DNA of 47,623 bases from Mangrovihabitans endophyticus (GTDB lineage: Bacteria > Actinomycetota > Actinomycetes > Mycobacteriales > Micromonosporaceae). Location of the stretch: positions 1 to 47,623 of the forward strand of contig NZ_BMMX01000043.1 of NCBI RefSeq assembly GCF_014646155.1, read 5' to 3'. The notes under the pieces are model-generated. The model had not been told where the DNA came from. It saw only the letters and a program-made list of their open reading frames with translations, and did no database searches. Position numbers and translations under genes: made by a program. Below, piece after piece: positions 16,571-24,750 of this stretch (the stretch's first letter is position 1; each line of letters starts with the position of its first letter).

Positions 16571-18597
16571 CGCTGCTCCGCGCCCTGCGAGACGGTCTCC
16601 CCGGACTCCCCCCGCGACCGTGGACCGCGGGCCGGCGCGCGGCTCAGGCCCCGGTCGAAACGGTCCAGGTCCTTGTCCTGGCTGGAACGCAACTGCCAGG
16701 GCACGCTGGTGACCATCACCCCGGGCTCGAACAGCAACCGGCCCTTGATCCGCAGCGCGCTCTGGTTGTGCAGCAGGTTCTCCCACCAGCGGCCGACCAC
16801 GTATTCGGGGACGAACACCGTCACCACGTCCCGGGGCGACCCGCGGCGCACGCTCTTGACGAAGTCGATGATCGGACGGCTGATCTCCCGGTACGGCGAG
16901 TCGACCACGGTCAGCGGCACCGGCACCTGGCGGCGTTCCCATTCCTCCTGGATCGCCCGGGTGTCCTTGTCGTCCACATTGACCGTCACCGCGGTCAGCG
17001 TGTCCGGGCGGGTGGCCTGCGCGTACGCGATCGCCCGCAGCGTCGGCAGGTGCACCTTGCTGACCAGCACCACGGCGTGGTTGCGCGACGGCAGGATGGG
17101 GCGCTCCTCGGTGGGCTGCAACTCCCGCGCCACCCGTACGTAGTGCTTCTTGATGGCCAGCATGAGGGTGTAGATGACCACCATCGCCACCAGCGCGATC
17201 CACGCGCCGAGCAGGAACTTGGTCACCAGCACGACGATCAGCACCGCACCGGTGAGCACCATGCCGAAGGAGTTGATCGCCCGCGAGCGCAGCATCCGGC
17301 GACGGCGGTCCGCGTCGCGCTGGGTGCTCAGCAGCCGGTTCCAGTGCCGGATCATGCCCGCCTGCGACAGCGTGAACGACACGAACACGCCCACGATGTA
17401 GAGCTGGATGAGCCGGGTCACCTCGGCCTCGAACGCCACGATCAGCACCATCGCGGTGACCGCCAGGAAGATGATGCCGTTGGAGAAGGCCAGCCGATCA
17501 CCGCGGGTGTGCAGTTGCCGGGGCAGGTACCGGTCCTGGGCGAGGATCGAGCCGAGCACCGGGAAGCCGTTGAAGGCGGTGTTGGCCGCCAGGAACAGGA
17601 TCAGCGCGGTCACCGCGCCCACCAGGTAGAGCAGCACCGACCCGGCCCCGAAGACGGTCTCGCCGAGCTGCGCGGTGACCGTCTTCTGCACGTAGTTCTG
17701 CGGGCCGGAGATGATCTGGCTGGGGTCTTCGACGTACTGCAGATGGGTGGCCCGGGACAGCACGATGATGCCGACAAGCATCATGATGGCGATGCCGCCG
17801 AGCATCAGCAGGGTGGTGGCTGCGTTGCGGCTCTTGGGCGCCTTGAAGGCGGGCACGCCGTTGGAGATGGCCTCCACGCCGGTCAGCGCCGCGCAGCCCG
17901 AGGAGAACGTCCGCAACAGCAGGAACACGAACGCGAAGCTGGTGAGATGTTCCTCCTCGGCGTGGATGACCAGCCCGGCGCTGGGCGCGCGCAGGTCCTG
18001 GCCGAGCACGAACACCCGGATCAGGCCGGTCACGATCATTCCGACGATCACCACGATGAACGCGTACGTGGGAATGGCGAACGCGGTGCCGGACTCGCGC
18101 AGGCCGCGCAGGTTGAGCGCGGTCAGCAGGGCCACCGCGGCGAGCGCGATGCCCACCTTGTGCTCGTCGACGAACGGGATGACCGAACCGAGGTTGGACA
18201 CGCCGGCGCTGACCGACACCGCGACGGTCAGGATGTAGTCCACCAGCAGCGCGCTGGCCACCGCGAGGCCGAACCGCGGCCCCAGGTTCACCGTGGCGAC
18301 CTCGTAGTCGCCGCCCCCGGACGGGTAGGCGTGCACGTTCTGCCGGTAGCTGGCCACCACGGTGACCATCACCACCGCCACCGCCAGGGTCACCCAGGGG
18401 GAGTAAAGGTACGCCCCGGCGCCCGCGATGGACAGCGTCAGCAGGATCTCGTCCGGCGCGTACGCCACGCTCGACAGCGCATCGCTGGCGAAGACGGGCA
18501 GCGCGATCCGCTTCGGCAACAGCGTGTGCTGTAACCGGTCGGACCGGAACGGCCGGCCGACCAGCAGCCGTTTGACGAGTGAGGTCGAACTTGCCAC
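16567..18597 (-). CDS. APC-superfamily permease, KimA-like potassium/amino-acid transporter
   Basis: 676 residues with about 12 membrane helices (residues 30-440) followed by a cytoplasmic domain of about 200 residues. The N-terminus (KRIALPVFASDALSSVAYAP), ASYRQNVHAYPSGGGDYEVA, and the TM6-8 stretch CAALTGVEAISNGVPAFK match the KimA-type APC group; KimA of Bacillus subtilis is a proton-coupled K+ importer inhibited by c-di-AMP. The gene is divergent from two TrkA subunits, which supports a K+ role. GTG 18597 is chosen because TACTCT at 18604-18609 ends 6 nt upstream, a leaderless arrangement; there is no Shine-Dalgarno. An amino-acid permease function is the alternative. Confidence 0.88.
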   Translation of the reverse strand: MASSTSLVKRLLVGRPFRSDRLQHTLLPKRIALPVFASDALSSVAYAPDEILLTLSIAGAGAYLYSPWVTLAVAVVMVTVVASYRQNVHAYPSGGGDYEVATVNLGPRFGLAVASALLVDYILTVAVSVSAGVSNLGSVIPFVDEHKVGIALAAVALLTALNLRGLRESGTAFAIPTYAFIVVIVGMIVTGLIRVFVLGQDLRAPSAGLVIHAEEEHLTSFAFVFLLLRTFSSGCAALTGVEAISNGVPAFKAPKSRNAATTLLMLGGIAIMMLVGIIVLSRATHLQYVEDPSQIISGPQNYVQKTVTAQLGETVFGAGSVLLYLVGAVTALILFLAANTAFNGFPVLGSILAQDRYLPRQLHTRGDRLAFSNGIIFLAVTAMVLIVAFEAEVTRLIQLYIVGVFVSFTLSQAGMIRHWNRLLSTQRDADRRRRMLRSRAINSFGMVLTGAVLIVVLVTKFLLGAWIALVAMVVIYTLMLAIKKHYVRVARELQPTEERPILPSRNHAVVLVSKVHLPTLRAIAYAQATRPDTLTAVTVNVDDKDTRAIQEEWERRQVPVPLTVVDSPYREISRPIIDFVKSVRRGSPRDVVTVFVPEYVVGRWWENLLHNQSALRIKGRLLFEPGVMVTSVPWQLRSSQDKDLDRFDRGLSRAPARGPRSRGESGETVSQGAEQR

Positions 18598-18603
18598 AAG
18601 CGA

Positions 18604-18609
18604 AGAGTA
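18604..18609 (-). promoter_or_regulatory. Putative -10 (TACTCT), leaderless promoter of the KimA-like gene
   Basis: TACTCT on the minus strand with 6 nt between it and the GTG start. With so short a leader, a riboswitch in the mRNA is excluded from this promoter. Confidence 0.5.
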
Positions 18610-18653
18610 CGGCCGTCGTTCGCGCGCCGTATGCCGCCCCGGGCAGCGTGCGC

Positions 18654-18661
18654 TGACGTCA
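18654..18661. promoter_or_regulatory. Palindrome TGACGTCA between divergent K+ genes
   Basis: A perfect 8-bp palindrome in the 111-bp divergent interval, flanked by imperfect outer arms (GTGC on the left, GCAC on the right). It is placed to affect both the permease and the TrkA promoters. A candidate operator; the protein is unknown. Confidence 0.35.
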
Positions 18662-18708
18662 CATGGCACGCTTGCGCAGGAGAGATGTACGCAGGAAGGC
18701 GCGATACT

Positions 18709-19374
18709 TTGCACGTGGTGATCATGGGTTGCGGGCGGCTGGGTTCGACCCTGGCCGGCAGCCTCGAGTCGCGGGGCCACTCGGTGGCGGTGATCGATCA
18801 GAACGCGGACGCGTTCCGGCGGCTCGGCGCGGAGTTCGCCGGCATCACGGTGACCGGCATCGGCTTCGACCGCGACGTGCTCCGGGCCGCCGGCGTCGAG
18901 CGTGCCGACGCCTTCGCGGCCGTGTCCAGCGGCGACAATTCCAACATCATTTCGGCCCGGCTGGCCCGCGAGACGTACGGGGTGCCCCGCGTCGTGGCCC
19001 GCATCTACGACGCGCGCCGGGCGCTGGTCTACGAGCGCCTCGGCATCCCGACCGTGGCCACCATCCGGTGGGCCGCCGACCGGATGGTGCGGCATCTGGT
19101 GCCGGAGGGCACGGTCGAGGTGTTCCGCGACCCGACCAGCGCGGTCTCGATCGTGGAGGCTCCGCTGCACCGTGACTGGGTGGGGCACACCATCGGGTCG
19201 CTGGAGGAGGCCATCGGCGCCCGGATTGCCTACCTGATGCGCTTCGGCATCGGTTCGCTGGCCGTGCCGTCCACCGTGCTGCAGGACGGCGATCAGGTGT
19301 TCGTGCTGGTCACCGACGAGACCGTGGGATCGGTGCTCGAAGTGGCGGCGGCCGGCGTACAGGGAGGGCACTGA
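18709..19374 (+). CDS. TrkA-type K+ uptake regulatory subunit (CeoB-like)
   Basis: 221 residues. An RCK_N Rossmann domain with GCGRLGSTLAGSL binds NAD(H) or ATP, followed by an RCK_C (TrkA_C) domain from about 140. It gates a K+ transporter in the membrane from the cytoplasmic side. Start choice is uncertain: TTG 18709 has AGGAAGG 9 nt upstream and gives LHVVIMGCG, matching homologues; GTG 18715 would give VVIMGCG; ATG 18685 would add eight residues. A TACTTT hexamer at 18705-18710 overlaps the TTG and, if it is a real -10, would favour a leaderless GTG start. It is followed after 2 bp by a second TrkA gene; mycobacteria have the same ceoB-ceoC pair. Confidence 0.92.
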   Translation: MHVVIMGCGRLGSTLAGSLESRGHSVAVIDQNADAFRRLGAEFAGITVTGIGFDRDVLRAAGVERADAFAAVSSGDNSNIISARLARETYGVPRVVARIYDARRALVYERLGIPTVATIRWAADRMVRHLVPEGTVEVFRDPTSAVSIVEAPLHRDWVGHTIGSLEEAIGARIAYLMRFGIGSLAVPSTVLQDGDQVFVLVTDETVGSVLEVAAAGVQGGH

Positions 19375-19376
19375 CC

Positions 19377-20057
19377 ATGCGGATCGCCATCGCCGGAGCC
19401 GGCAACGTCGGCCGTTCGATCGCGCAGGAGCTGATCGGCAACGGCCACCAGGTCATGCTCATCGAGCGCCAGCCGCGCCAGCTACGCCCGGAGCGAGTGC
19501 CGGAGGCGGAATGGGTGCTGGCCGACGCGTGCGAGGTCAGCAGCCTGGAGGAGGCCGACGTCGCGGGTTGTGACGTGGTGGTCGCGGCCACCGGCGACGA
19601 CAAGGCGAACCTGGTCGTGTCGTTGCTGGCCAAGACCGAGTTCGCGGTGAACCGCGTGGTGGCCCGGGTGAACCGGGCGGAGAACGAGTGGCTGTTCACC
19701 GAGCAGTGGGGCGTCGACGTGGCGGTCAGCAAGCCCCGCCTGATGGCCGCCCTGGTCGAGGAGGCGGTGACCGTCGGCGATCTGGTGCGGCTGATGACGT
19801 TCCGACAGGGTGAGGCCAATCTTGTCGAGATCACCCTGCCGGGTGACGCACCCTATGTCGGCGCCCCGGTGCGCAGCGTCCCGATGCCGCGCGACGCCGC
19901 TCTGGTCGCCATCCTGCGCGGCAAGCGGGTCGTGGTGCCCACACCGGACGATCCGCTGGAGGCGGGCGACGAGCTGATCTTCGTCTGCACCACGGATGTG
20001 GAGGATCAGGTCCGCGCCGTCGTGCTGGGCAGCGACCGGGTGCGCGAACTGGGCTGA
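19377..20057 (+). CDS. TrkA-type K+ uptake regulatory subunit (CeoC-like)
   Basis: 226 residues. The Rossmann motif MRIAIAGAGNVGRSIAQELI opens an RCK_N domain and a TrkA_C domain occupies about 140-220. It is a half-length subunit: two such proteins together resemble the tandem-RCK TrkA of Escherichia coli. The ATG at 19377 has GGGAGG 9 nt upstream, inside the end of the first gene, so translation is coupled. No trkH/ktrB channel gene is in the window; the adjacent KimA-like permease is a candidate partner, but that pairing is inference. Confidence 0.94.
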   Translation: MRIAIAGAGNVGRSIAQELIGNGHQVMLIERQPRQLRPERVPEAEWVLADACEVSSLEEADVAGCDVVVAATGDDKANLVVSLLAKTEFAVNRVVARVNRAENEWLFTEQWGVDVAVSKPRLMAALVEEAVTVGDLVRLMTFRQGEANLVEITLPGDAPYVGAPVRSVPMPRDAALVAILRGKRVVVPTPDDPLEAGDELIFVCTTDVEDQVRAVVLGSDRVRELG

Positions 20058-20095
20058 CCGCCGAAGGGGCCGGCCGGCACGCCCGCCTCGTGGCG

Positions 20096-20884
20096 CTATC
20101 GCCGCGGTGCGGGCACCGGCTCGGCCTCGTCGCCCTCCGGGACACGCTGCACCCGGCGCACCGCCCACACGGTGAGCGCCAGCATCGCGGCGTACATCGG
20201 CCAGCTCACCAGGATCCGCACCACGCCGATCAGGTCGCCCTGGTCCGCCAGGTAGAGCAGACCCTGGCTGCCGCCCCGGAACACGAGCGAACCCGCCCAG
20301 GCCAGCGTCAGCCACTGGAACGTGCGGTGCAGGGCCGGCTTGTCCAGCCAGTCGTGCCGGCCCTGGTTGACCATCACCGCCCAGATGTACCCGATGATCG
20401 GCTTGCGGAAGAACACCGACACCACCAGCACCACGGCCTGCCCCAGGGTGAGCAGGATGCCGGGCAGGTAGAAGTCCCGCGCGTCACCCGAGCGGTAGGC
20501 CAGGTAGGCGCCCAGCGCGATGCCGACCACGCCGTTCACCGCGTGCCGCACCGATTCCCGGCGCAGCAGCCGGAAGGCGCCGATCAGCACCGCCGTGCCG
20601 ACCGACCCGGCGATCGCGATGTAGAGCCCGTTGGGCCGCGGCAGGTCCAGCATCGACCCGCCGAGGATGAAGTTGAGCAGCACGAACGCCAGTACCGGCA
20701 CGCTCGACTCAAGGAGCCCGCGCATCCCGCCGAGCTGCTGGGCGATCTGCTCGGACATGGTCGGATAGGTCTCGGCCTCGGGCTCGGCGTGGCCGAGCTC
20801 CATCTCCTCGGCCAGTTCCCCGGCGACCCGGTCGGGCAGGCCCTCCTCGGGTGTGCCGCGGCCGGGCTCATGGCCGGATGTCAC
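20096..20884 (-). CDS. DUF3159 integral membrane protein
   Basis: 262 residues. A 50-residue acidic N-terminus is followed by about five to six hydrophobic helices (VPVLAFVLLNFILGG, GLYIAIAGSVGTAVLIGAF, VVGIALGAYLAY, YLPGILLTLGQAVVLVVSVFF, MYAAMLALTVWAVRRV). It matches the actinobacterial DUF3159 family of unknown role. The GTG start overlaps the OB-fold gene stop by 4 nt (GTGA), so the two are expressed together, as in mycobacteria (from memory, the Rv2693c-Rv2694c pair). Confidence 0.88.
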   Translation of the reverse strand: MTSGHEPGRGTPEEGLPDRVAGELAEEMELGHAEPEAETYPTMSEQIAQQLGGMRGLLESSVPVLAFVLLNFILGGSMLDLPRPNGLYIAIAGSVGTAVLIGAFRLLRRESVRHAVNGVVGIALGAYLAYRSGDARDFYLPGILLTLGQAVVLVVSVFFRKPIIGYIWAVMVNQGRHDWLDKPALHRTFQWLTLAWAGSLVFRGGSQGLLYLADQGDLIGVVRILVSWPMYAAMLALTVWAVRRVQRVPEGDEAEPVPAPRR

Positions 20885-21276
20885 CGGGGCGCCTCCAGCT
20901 CGTAGTACGGGTTGTAGATCACTTTGCGATCGTCTCGGATGGCGATCCGGCCCTTCGCGGTGAGCTGCCGTCCCGGCTCGATGCCGACGATGGACCGGCG
21001 GCCCAGGAAGACCAGCGTCACCACGTCACTGCCGTCGTAGAGTTCGGCCTCCAGCGTCGGCAGGTTGGTCCGTGGAGTGTACGCGACGGTGCGCAGCCGC
21101 CCGGAGACCGAGACGACCTGTCCCCGGCGGCACTGGCCGGCCGGCATGGCGCCGCACTTGGCGCTCTCCTGTTGCAGATGACGCGCGTCGAGTTCCGCCT
21201 CGGAGGCGGTCAGCCGTTCGAAGAAGCGCCGCAGTCCGGTGCCGCGATGCTCCCCGGTGCGCTCGTCGGTGGCCAT
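20881..21276 (-). CDS. OB-fold nucleic-acid-binding protein
   Basis: 131 residues. Residues 52-128 read as a five-strand OB-fold (GQVVSVSGRLRTVAY, LEAELYDGSDVVTLVFLGR, GRQLTAKGRIAI, KVIYNPYYELEAP). A helical N-terminus precedes it (LRRFFERLTASEAELDA). OB-folds of this kind bind single-stranded nucleic acid, but no experimental role is known to me. ATG 21276 has GGAGGGG just upstream. It is coupled to the DUF3159 gene downstream. Confidence 0.87.
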   Translation of the reverse strand: MATDERTGEHRGTGLRRFFERLTASEAELDARHLQQESAKCGAMPAGQCRRGQVVSVSGRLRTVAYTPRTNLPTLEAELYDGSDVVTLVFLGRRSIVGIEPGRQLTAKGRIAIRDDRKVIYNPYYELEAPR

Positions 21277-21409
21277 GGCCCCCTCCGTCTCGACCCTGAT
21301 GATCCGTCGTCGGCCCGCCGCGTGGAGACCGACCAGAAGTGTCGGCCGCCGCCGTCATCTCACGGTACGCCGGAACCGCCAGTAGTGGCCTGTGTCACTG
21401 CCGCCCGGG

Positions 21410-22090
21410 TCAAGCCTGCTGCCCGTTTGCCTGTGGCATCTGCTCGCCGTGTTCCTGGGCATGCTGGGCCATCTCCTGCGGCAACCGCAACGGCAGCGGT
21501 TCGCGCACCGGGCGCGGTTCGTCGTCGCGCACCACCACCAGCCCGGCCAGGCATTCGCCGAGCGTCCCTTCCGCGCCCGGCTGCTGCGCGACCCGGCCCT
21601 GGTAGAGGGCGCGCACCATCCAGCGAGGGCCGTCCACGCCCACGAACCGGACCTCCGCCGGACCGTCCGGCGTGTTGACCCGGGCGGCCAGTTCCACGCC
21701 GTACGGCCCGGTCAGTTCCCGCGAGGTCACCCCGTCCGCCTTCATCGACGCGGCGATCTCGTCCCGCACCTCGCCCCAGATGCCCTCGGTGCGGGGGGCG
21801 GCGAACACGCCGAGCTGCAGCGCGCTGTCGCCGTCCACCAGGACGACCTGCTCGACGCCGCCGTCCGGGTTGGCCTGCACCCGGACCTCGACGCCCTCCA
21901 CCGCCGGGATCTGCAGGCTGCCCAGGTCGAGGCGGCGCGTCCCCGCGGGGGCGTGCTTCACGTCGTACGGGCCGTGCTCCGGCGCCGGCGCCTCGGCGTC
22001 CATGTCCGCCATGCTCTGGGCGAGAACCTCGGAGGGCGGTGCGTCACCGGTGCGTACGTGCCGCGGACCGCCGCGCTTGCGGGAGAACAT
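21410..22090 (-). CDS. DUF3710 protein
   Basis: 226 residues. It has a charged N-terminal tail (MFSRKRGG), a central alpha/beta domain of about 150 residues beginning at GPYDVKHAP with RRLDLGSLQIP, EGVEVRVQAN, GIWGEVRDEIAASM, VRFVGVDGPRWMVRALYQG, and a Gln/His-rich C-terminus. This matches actinobacterial DUF3710, of unknown function, regularly located next to dut. ATG 22090 is preceded by an AGGGAAGG Shine-Dalgarno. Probably expressed with dut, whose stop lies 63 bp upstream. Confidence 0.9.
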   Translation of the reverse strand: MFSRKRGGPRHVRTGDAPPSEVLAQSMADMDAEAPAPEHGPYDVKHAPAGTRRLDLGSLQIPAVEGVEVRVQANPDGGVEQVVLVDGDSALQLGVFAAPRTEGIWGEVRDEIAASMKADGVTSRELTGPYGVELAARVNTPDGPAEVRFVGVDGPRWMVRALYQGRVAQQPGAEGTLGECLAGLVVVRDDEPRPVREPLPLRLPQEMAQHAQEHGEQMPQANGQQA

Positions 22091-22153
22091 GGCTGCCTAC
22101 CTTCCCTGCTGACGGTGAGGGGATCACCCGTATGTGTGCCGGACCATGTGGTG

Positions 22154-22630
22154 CTATCGGGGCGCGGACTGCGCCGGCAGCGTCCGGTGGCCGCCGGTGG
22201 AGCCGTGGCCGCCCGCGCCGCGGACCGTCTCGCTCAGATCGTCGACCACCCGGAAGGCGGCCCGCTCGACCCGTTGGACGACCAGTTGGGCGATCCGGTC
22301 CCCGCGGGCGATCTTGGCGGGGTTGGCCGGGTCGTGGTTGATCAGGTTGACCATGATCTCCCCGCGGTAACCGGCGTCGACGGTACCGGGTGCGTTGAGC
22401 ACCGTGACACCGAGGCGGTGCGCCAGGCCGGAGCGCGGGTGCACCAGGCCGACGAACCCCTCCGGCAGGGCGATGGCGACGCCGGTGGGCACCAGCGCCC
22501 GCTCCCCCGGGGCGAGTTCGACGTCGCGGGACGCGACCAGGTCCGCGCCGGCGTCACCGGGGTGCGCGTACGCGGGCAGCGGCAGATCCGGGTCGAGCCG
22601 GCGCACCGGCACGTCAACGGAGTCGATCAC
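22154..22630 (-). CDS. dut: dUTP diphosphatase (dUTPase)
   Basis: 158 residues, a trimeric dUTPase that converts dUTP to dUMP and pyrophosphate, keeping uracil out of DNA and supplying dUMP for thymidylate. All five motifs are present: DAGADLVA, PRSGLA, GTVDAGYRGEI, RGDRIAQLVVQ and RGAGGHGSTG. The last has His where many species have Phe; the mycobacterial enzyme also has His there. GTG 22630 is used, with GAGGA 7 nt upstream; a longer frame upstream is not dUTPase-like. Divergent from the DUF3093 gene. Confidence 0.96.
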   Translation of the reverse strand: MIDSVDVPVRRLDPDLPLPAYAHPGDAGADLVASRDVELAPGERALVPTGVAIALPEGFVGLVHPRSGLAHRLGVTVLNAPGTVDAGYRGEIMVNLINHDPANPAKIARGDRIAQLVVQRVERAAFRVVDDLSETVRGAGGHGSTGGHRTLPAQSAPR

Positions 22631-22721
22631 GGGACCATCCTCGTCGTCGGGGACAGGGGTGTCGGGACAGGGGCGGCACCCACCCTGCCATCCTGCCCCG
22701 CGCCGGGGCGCAGGCGCGCCG

Positions 22722-22727
22722 TACCCT
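22722..22727 (+). promoter_or_regulatory. Putative -10 (TACCCT), leaderless promoter of the DUF3093 gene
   Basis: TACCCT with 6 nt to the GTG at 22734 and no Shine-Dalgarno. Confidence 0.5.
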
Positions 22728-22733
22728 TCCAGG

Positions 22734-23243
22734 GTGACACCCACGCCGCCGGAGCACACGTCCCGGCCGCCCGCCTACGTGGAGCGCCTGCGGGCCCCAT
22801 TCTGGGCGTGGCCGCTGATGCTGATCGGCGCCGCCCTGCTGGCCGCCGAGGTGTGGCTGGGTTACCCGGGCCTGCGCGCCTGGGTGCCGTTCGCCGTGCT
22901 GCTGCCCGCCACGGTCGGGGTGCTGCTGTGGGCGGGCCGGATCCGTGTTGCGGTGACCGACACGGAGCTGCAGGTCGACGACGCCCGCCTTCCGCTACCC
23001 GTGATCGCCGACGTGGTCGCGCTGGACGCGGCGGGCAAACGTGAGGCGCTCGGTGTCGGGGCGCATCCGATGGCGTTCGTGGTACAGCGACCGTGGATCG
23101 GCGGCGCCGTACAGGTGGTCCTGGACGACCCCACTGATCCGACCCCGTTCTGGGTGGTCAGCAGTCGGCACCCGCTGGAATTGGCGGCGGCCTTGCGCAC
23201 CGCTGTCGACGCTGCCGCGCCGGCCCGCCCGGAGGGTCGCTGA
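22734..23243 (+). CDS. DUF3093 membrane protein
   Basis: 169 residues. Two adjacent membrane helices near 22-40 and 46-63 (AWPLMLIGAALLAAEVWL, AWVPFAVLLPATVGVLLWAG) precede a soluble domain with IRVAVTDTELQVDDARLP, GVGAHPMAFVVQRPWIGGAVQVVLDDP and WVVSSRHPLELAAAL, characteristic of DUF3093. The function is unknown. The GTG is placed by the leaderless -10 and by homologue length. It sits opposite dut in the same order as in mycobacteria. Confidence 0.88.
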   Translation: MTPTPPEHTSRPPAYVERLRAPFWAWPLMLIGAALLAAEVWLGYPGLRAWVPFAVLLPATVGVLLWAGRIRVAVTDTELQVDDARLPLPVIADVVALDAAGKREALGVGAHPMAFVVQRPWIGGAVQVVLDDPTDPTPFWVVSSRHPLELAAALRTAVDAAAPARPEGR

Positions 23244-23245
23244 CC

Positions 23246-23265
23246 GTCCGGCCCGGGGCCCGGAC
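23246..23265. terminator. Bidirectional hairpin between convergent genes
   Basis: GTCCGG (23246-23251) pairs with CCGGAC (23260-23265) around a GC loop, between the DUF3093 stop and the stop of the convergent gene at 23270. GC-rich, no U-tract. Confidence 0.4.
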
Positions 23266-23269
23266 CGGG

Positions 23270-24109
23270 TCAGGATTCCGGCAGCGCCTTGCGCCGATGC
23301 CGTCGCAGCTCCTTGCGGAGGTGCTCGCCCAGGTGCCGGGTCGCCCGGCGGTTCAGATAGCTGGCCACCGCCGCACCGGTCAACAGCGGGCCCATGGTGG
23401 TCAGGTTGCGGCCGAATCGCCGCATCAGCGCCGTCTGGAGCTCCTTGCGTGCCGCCGTGCCCAGCACCGACGCCACGCCGGTGCCCGGCACCATCGGGTT
23501 GACGCCGCGCTGCGACGACCAGACGTGAATCAGGGTGGTGGCGCGTTGCCCCGCGGTTCCGGTCACCGGACGGCCGTACACCTCGTGCAGTTCGCCGATC
23601 AGCTTGAGCTCGACCGCGACCACCGCCACCGTCTCGGCGACCAGCAGGATCGGGGCGGAGAGCAGGGTGGGCGTCGCGGCCCATTCCAGCGAGGCGACGC
23701 CGCCACCCGCTGCGCCGATCCCGGCGGTGGCACGTGCGGCGTTGCGCACCAGGCGCTCGGCCAGTGCGTCGTCGTCCAAGTCGGGGAAGTGCCGGCGCAG
23801 GGTGTCCCGATCGCGCACCGGCACATGCGGGGCGATCCGCCCCACCGTGTCGGCCATCCAGCGCATCGCGGCCTTGGGCCGGAACATCTGCCCCAGGCCG
23901 GAGCGGCGGATGTCGGACACCAGCCGGCCGAGCAACTGGCGCCGGCCGGCTGGTTCGATGTCGTCCGCGGTCAACGCGGCGACGGTGGCGCCGAGGTCGG
24001 CTTCCGCCTCCTGGCGGTCCGCCGACTCCTGGCGGGAGATCTCGGCGCCGTCATGCGCCGGGGCCGAGATCTCCGTTGACGTCTCTCGGGTTTCATCCGG
24101 GCGGCTCAT
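23270..24109 (-). CDS. Conserved protein of unknown function, possibly EcsC-like membrane-associated
   Basis: 279 residues. An acidic, Glu/Ala-rich N-terminus (1-60) leads to helical segments. Residues about 128-180 are hydrophobic (GIGAAGGGVASLEWAATP, APILLVAETVAVVAVEL) and may enter the membrane. The C-terminus is strongly basic (HLRKELRRHRRKAL). The pattern of Gly-rich hydrophobic helices followed by ELHEVYG resembles EcsC-family proteins, but I am not sure. ATG 24109 has GGGAGG 6 nt upstream, an excellent Shine-Dalgarno. Confidence 0.75.
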   Translation of the reverse strand: MSRPDETRETSTEISAPAHDGAEISRQESADRQEAEADLGATVAALTADDIEPAGRRQLLGRLVSDIRRSGLGQMFRPKAAMRWMADTVGRIAPHVPVRDRDTLRRHFPDLDDDALAERLVRNAARATAGIGAAGGGVASLEWAATPTLLSAPILLVAETVAVVAVELKLIGELHEVYGRPVTGTAGQRATTLIHVWSSQRGVNPMVPGTGVASVLGTAARKELQTALMRRFGRNLTTMGPLLTGAAVASYLNRRATRHLGEHLRKELRRHRRKALPES

Positions 24110-24289
24110 GTGATCCTCCCCGTCATCACCGTTGACTCCTCGATGCCCGTTCGGGAGACCGGTGAAACGGCGGCCGCCCCTTGTCCGGCTGCCGATGCCC
24201 GCTCGGCGAACCGTTCGTTCTCCGGGTCCGGTCGCGGCCTGCGGGTGCGGGCTACGGCCGGGGTGCGGCGTGTCGCGCCGCGGGCGCCG

Positions 24290-24586
24290 TCAGACGCACT
24301 CGCGACAGATCAGGTCCCCGTTGCGTTCTTTCGCCAGTTGGCTTCGATGATGCACCAGGAAGCAGCGGGCACAGCGGAACTCATCGGTCTGCATCGGCAG
24401 CACCTTGACGGTGAGTTCCTCGTCGGCCAGGTCGGCGCCGGGAAGCTCGAAGCTCTCCGCCACCTCCACCTCGTCGACGTCCACAGAGCCCGACTGCGAG
24501 TCGGCACGGCGAGCCTTGAGCTCTTCGAGGCTGTCCTCGCCGAGGTCGACCTCATCGCGACGCGGAGCGTCGTAGTCGGTGGCCAT
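24290..24586 (-). CDS. DUF4193 small zinc-ribbon-like protein
   Basis: 98 residues. The N-terminus MATDYDAPRRDEVD and an acidic middle precede a C-terminal ribbon with paired cysteines FRCARCFLVHH and LICRECV (two CxxC), which should bind one zinc. It is a near-universal actinobacterial protein of unknown function located beside dut/cei. GGAGAG lies 10 nt before the ATG. A perfect palindrome lies 33 bp upstream of the start and may control it. Confidence 0.93.
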   Translation of the reverse strand: MATDYDAPRRDEVDLGEDSLEELKARRADSQSGSVDVDEVEVAESFELPGADLADEELTVKVLPMQTDEFRCARCFLVHHRSQLAKERNGDLICRECV

Positions 24587-24619
24587 CGGTCTTCACTCTC
24601 CTGTATCGATGTGTCACTT

Positions 24620-24634
24620 GGCGTTAGTAACGCC
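24620..24634. promoter_or_regulatory. Perfect palindrome GGCGTTA-G-TAACGCC
   Basis: Seven-base arms with a single central base, located 34-48 bp upstream of the DUF4193 start, the position of an operator over a promoter. The binding protein is unknown. Confidence 0.5.
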
Positions 24635-24735
24635 TATGACGTCGTTCTGGTTCCCGGTTCCGGCGGACTTTTCCTCATCCTGGAGCCACCGAGCCCGGCC
24701 GGATTCCCTCACCTCGGAAAACTGCCCCCGCGAGC

Positions 24736-24750
24736 GCGGTACCTTACCGC
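24736..24750. promoter_or_regulatory. Inverted repeat GCGGTA-CCT-TACCGC
   Basis: Perfect 6-bp arms around a 3-bp centre. It contains TACCTT (24740-24745), which could be a -10 hexamer on the plus strand. Candidate operator or divergent promoter element. Confidence 0.4.

Noticed and set aside
18654..18661. TGACGTCA as a CRE-type (CRP/FNR) site
   Set aside because: The 8-bp match is to a eukaryotic CRE; bacterial CRP sites are TGTGA-N6-TCACA, which is not present.
18598..18708. c-di-AMP (ydaO-type) riboswitch controlling the KimA-like gene
   Set aside because: The interval is only 111 bp and the best promoter gives a leaderless mRNA, leaving no room for the riboswitch.
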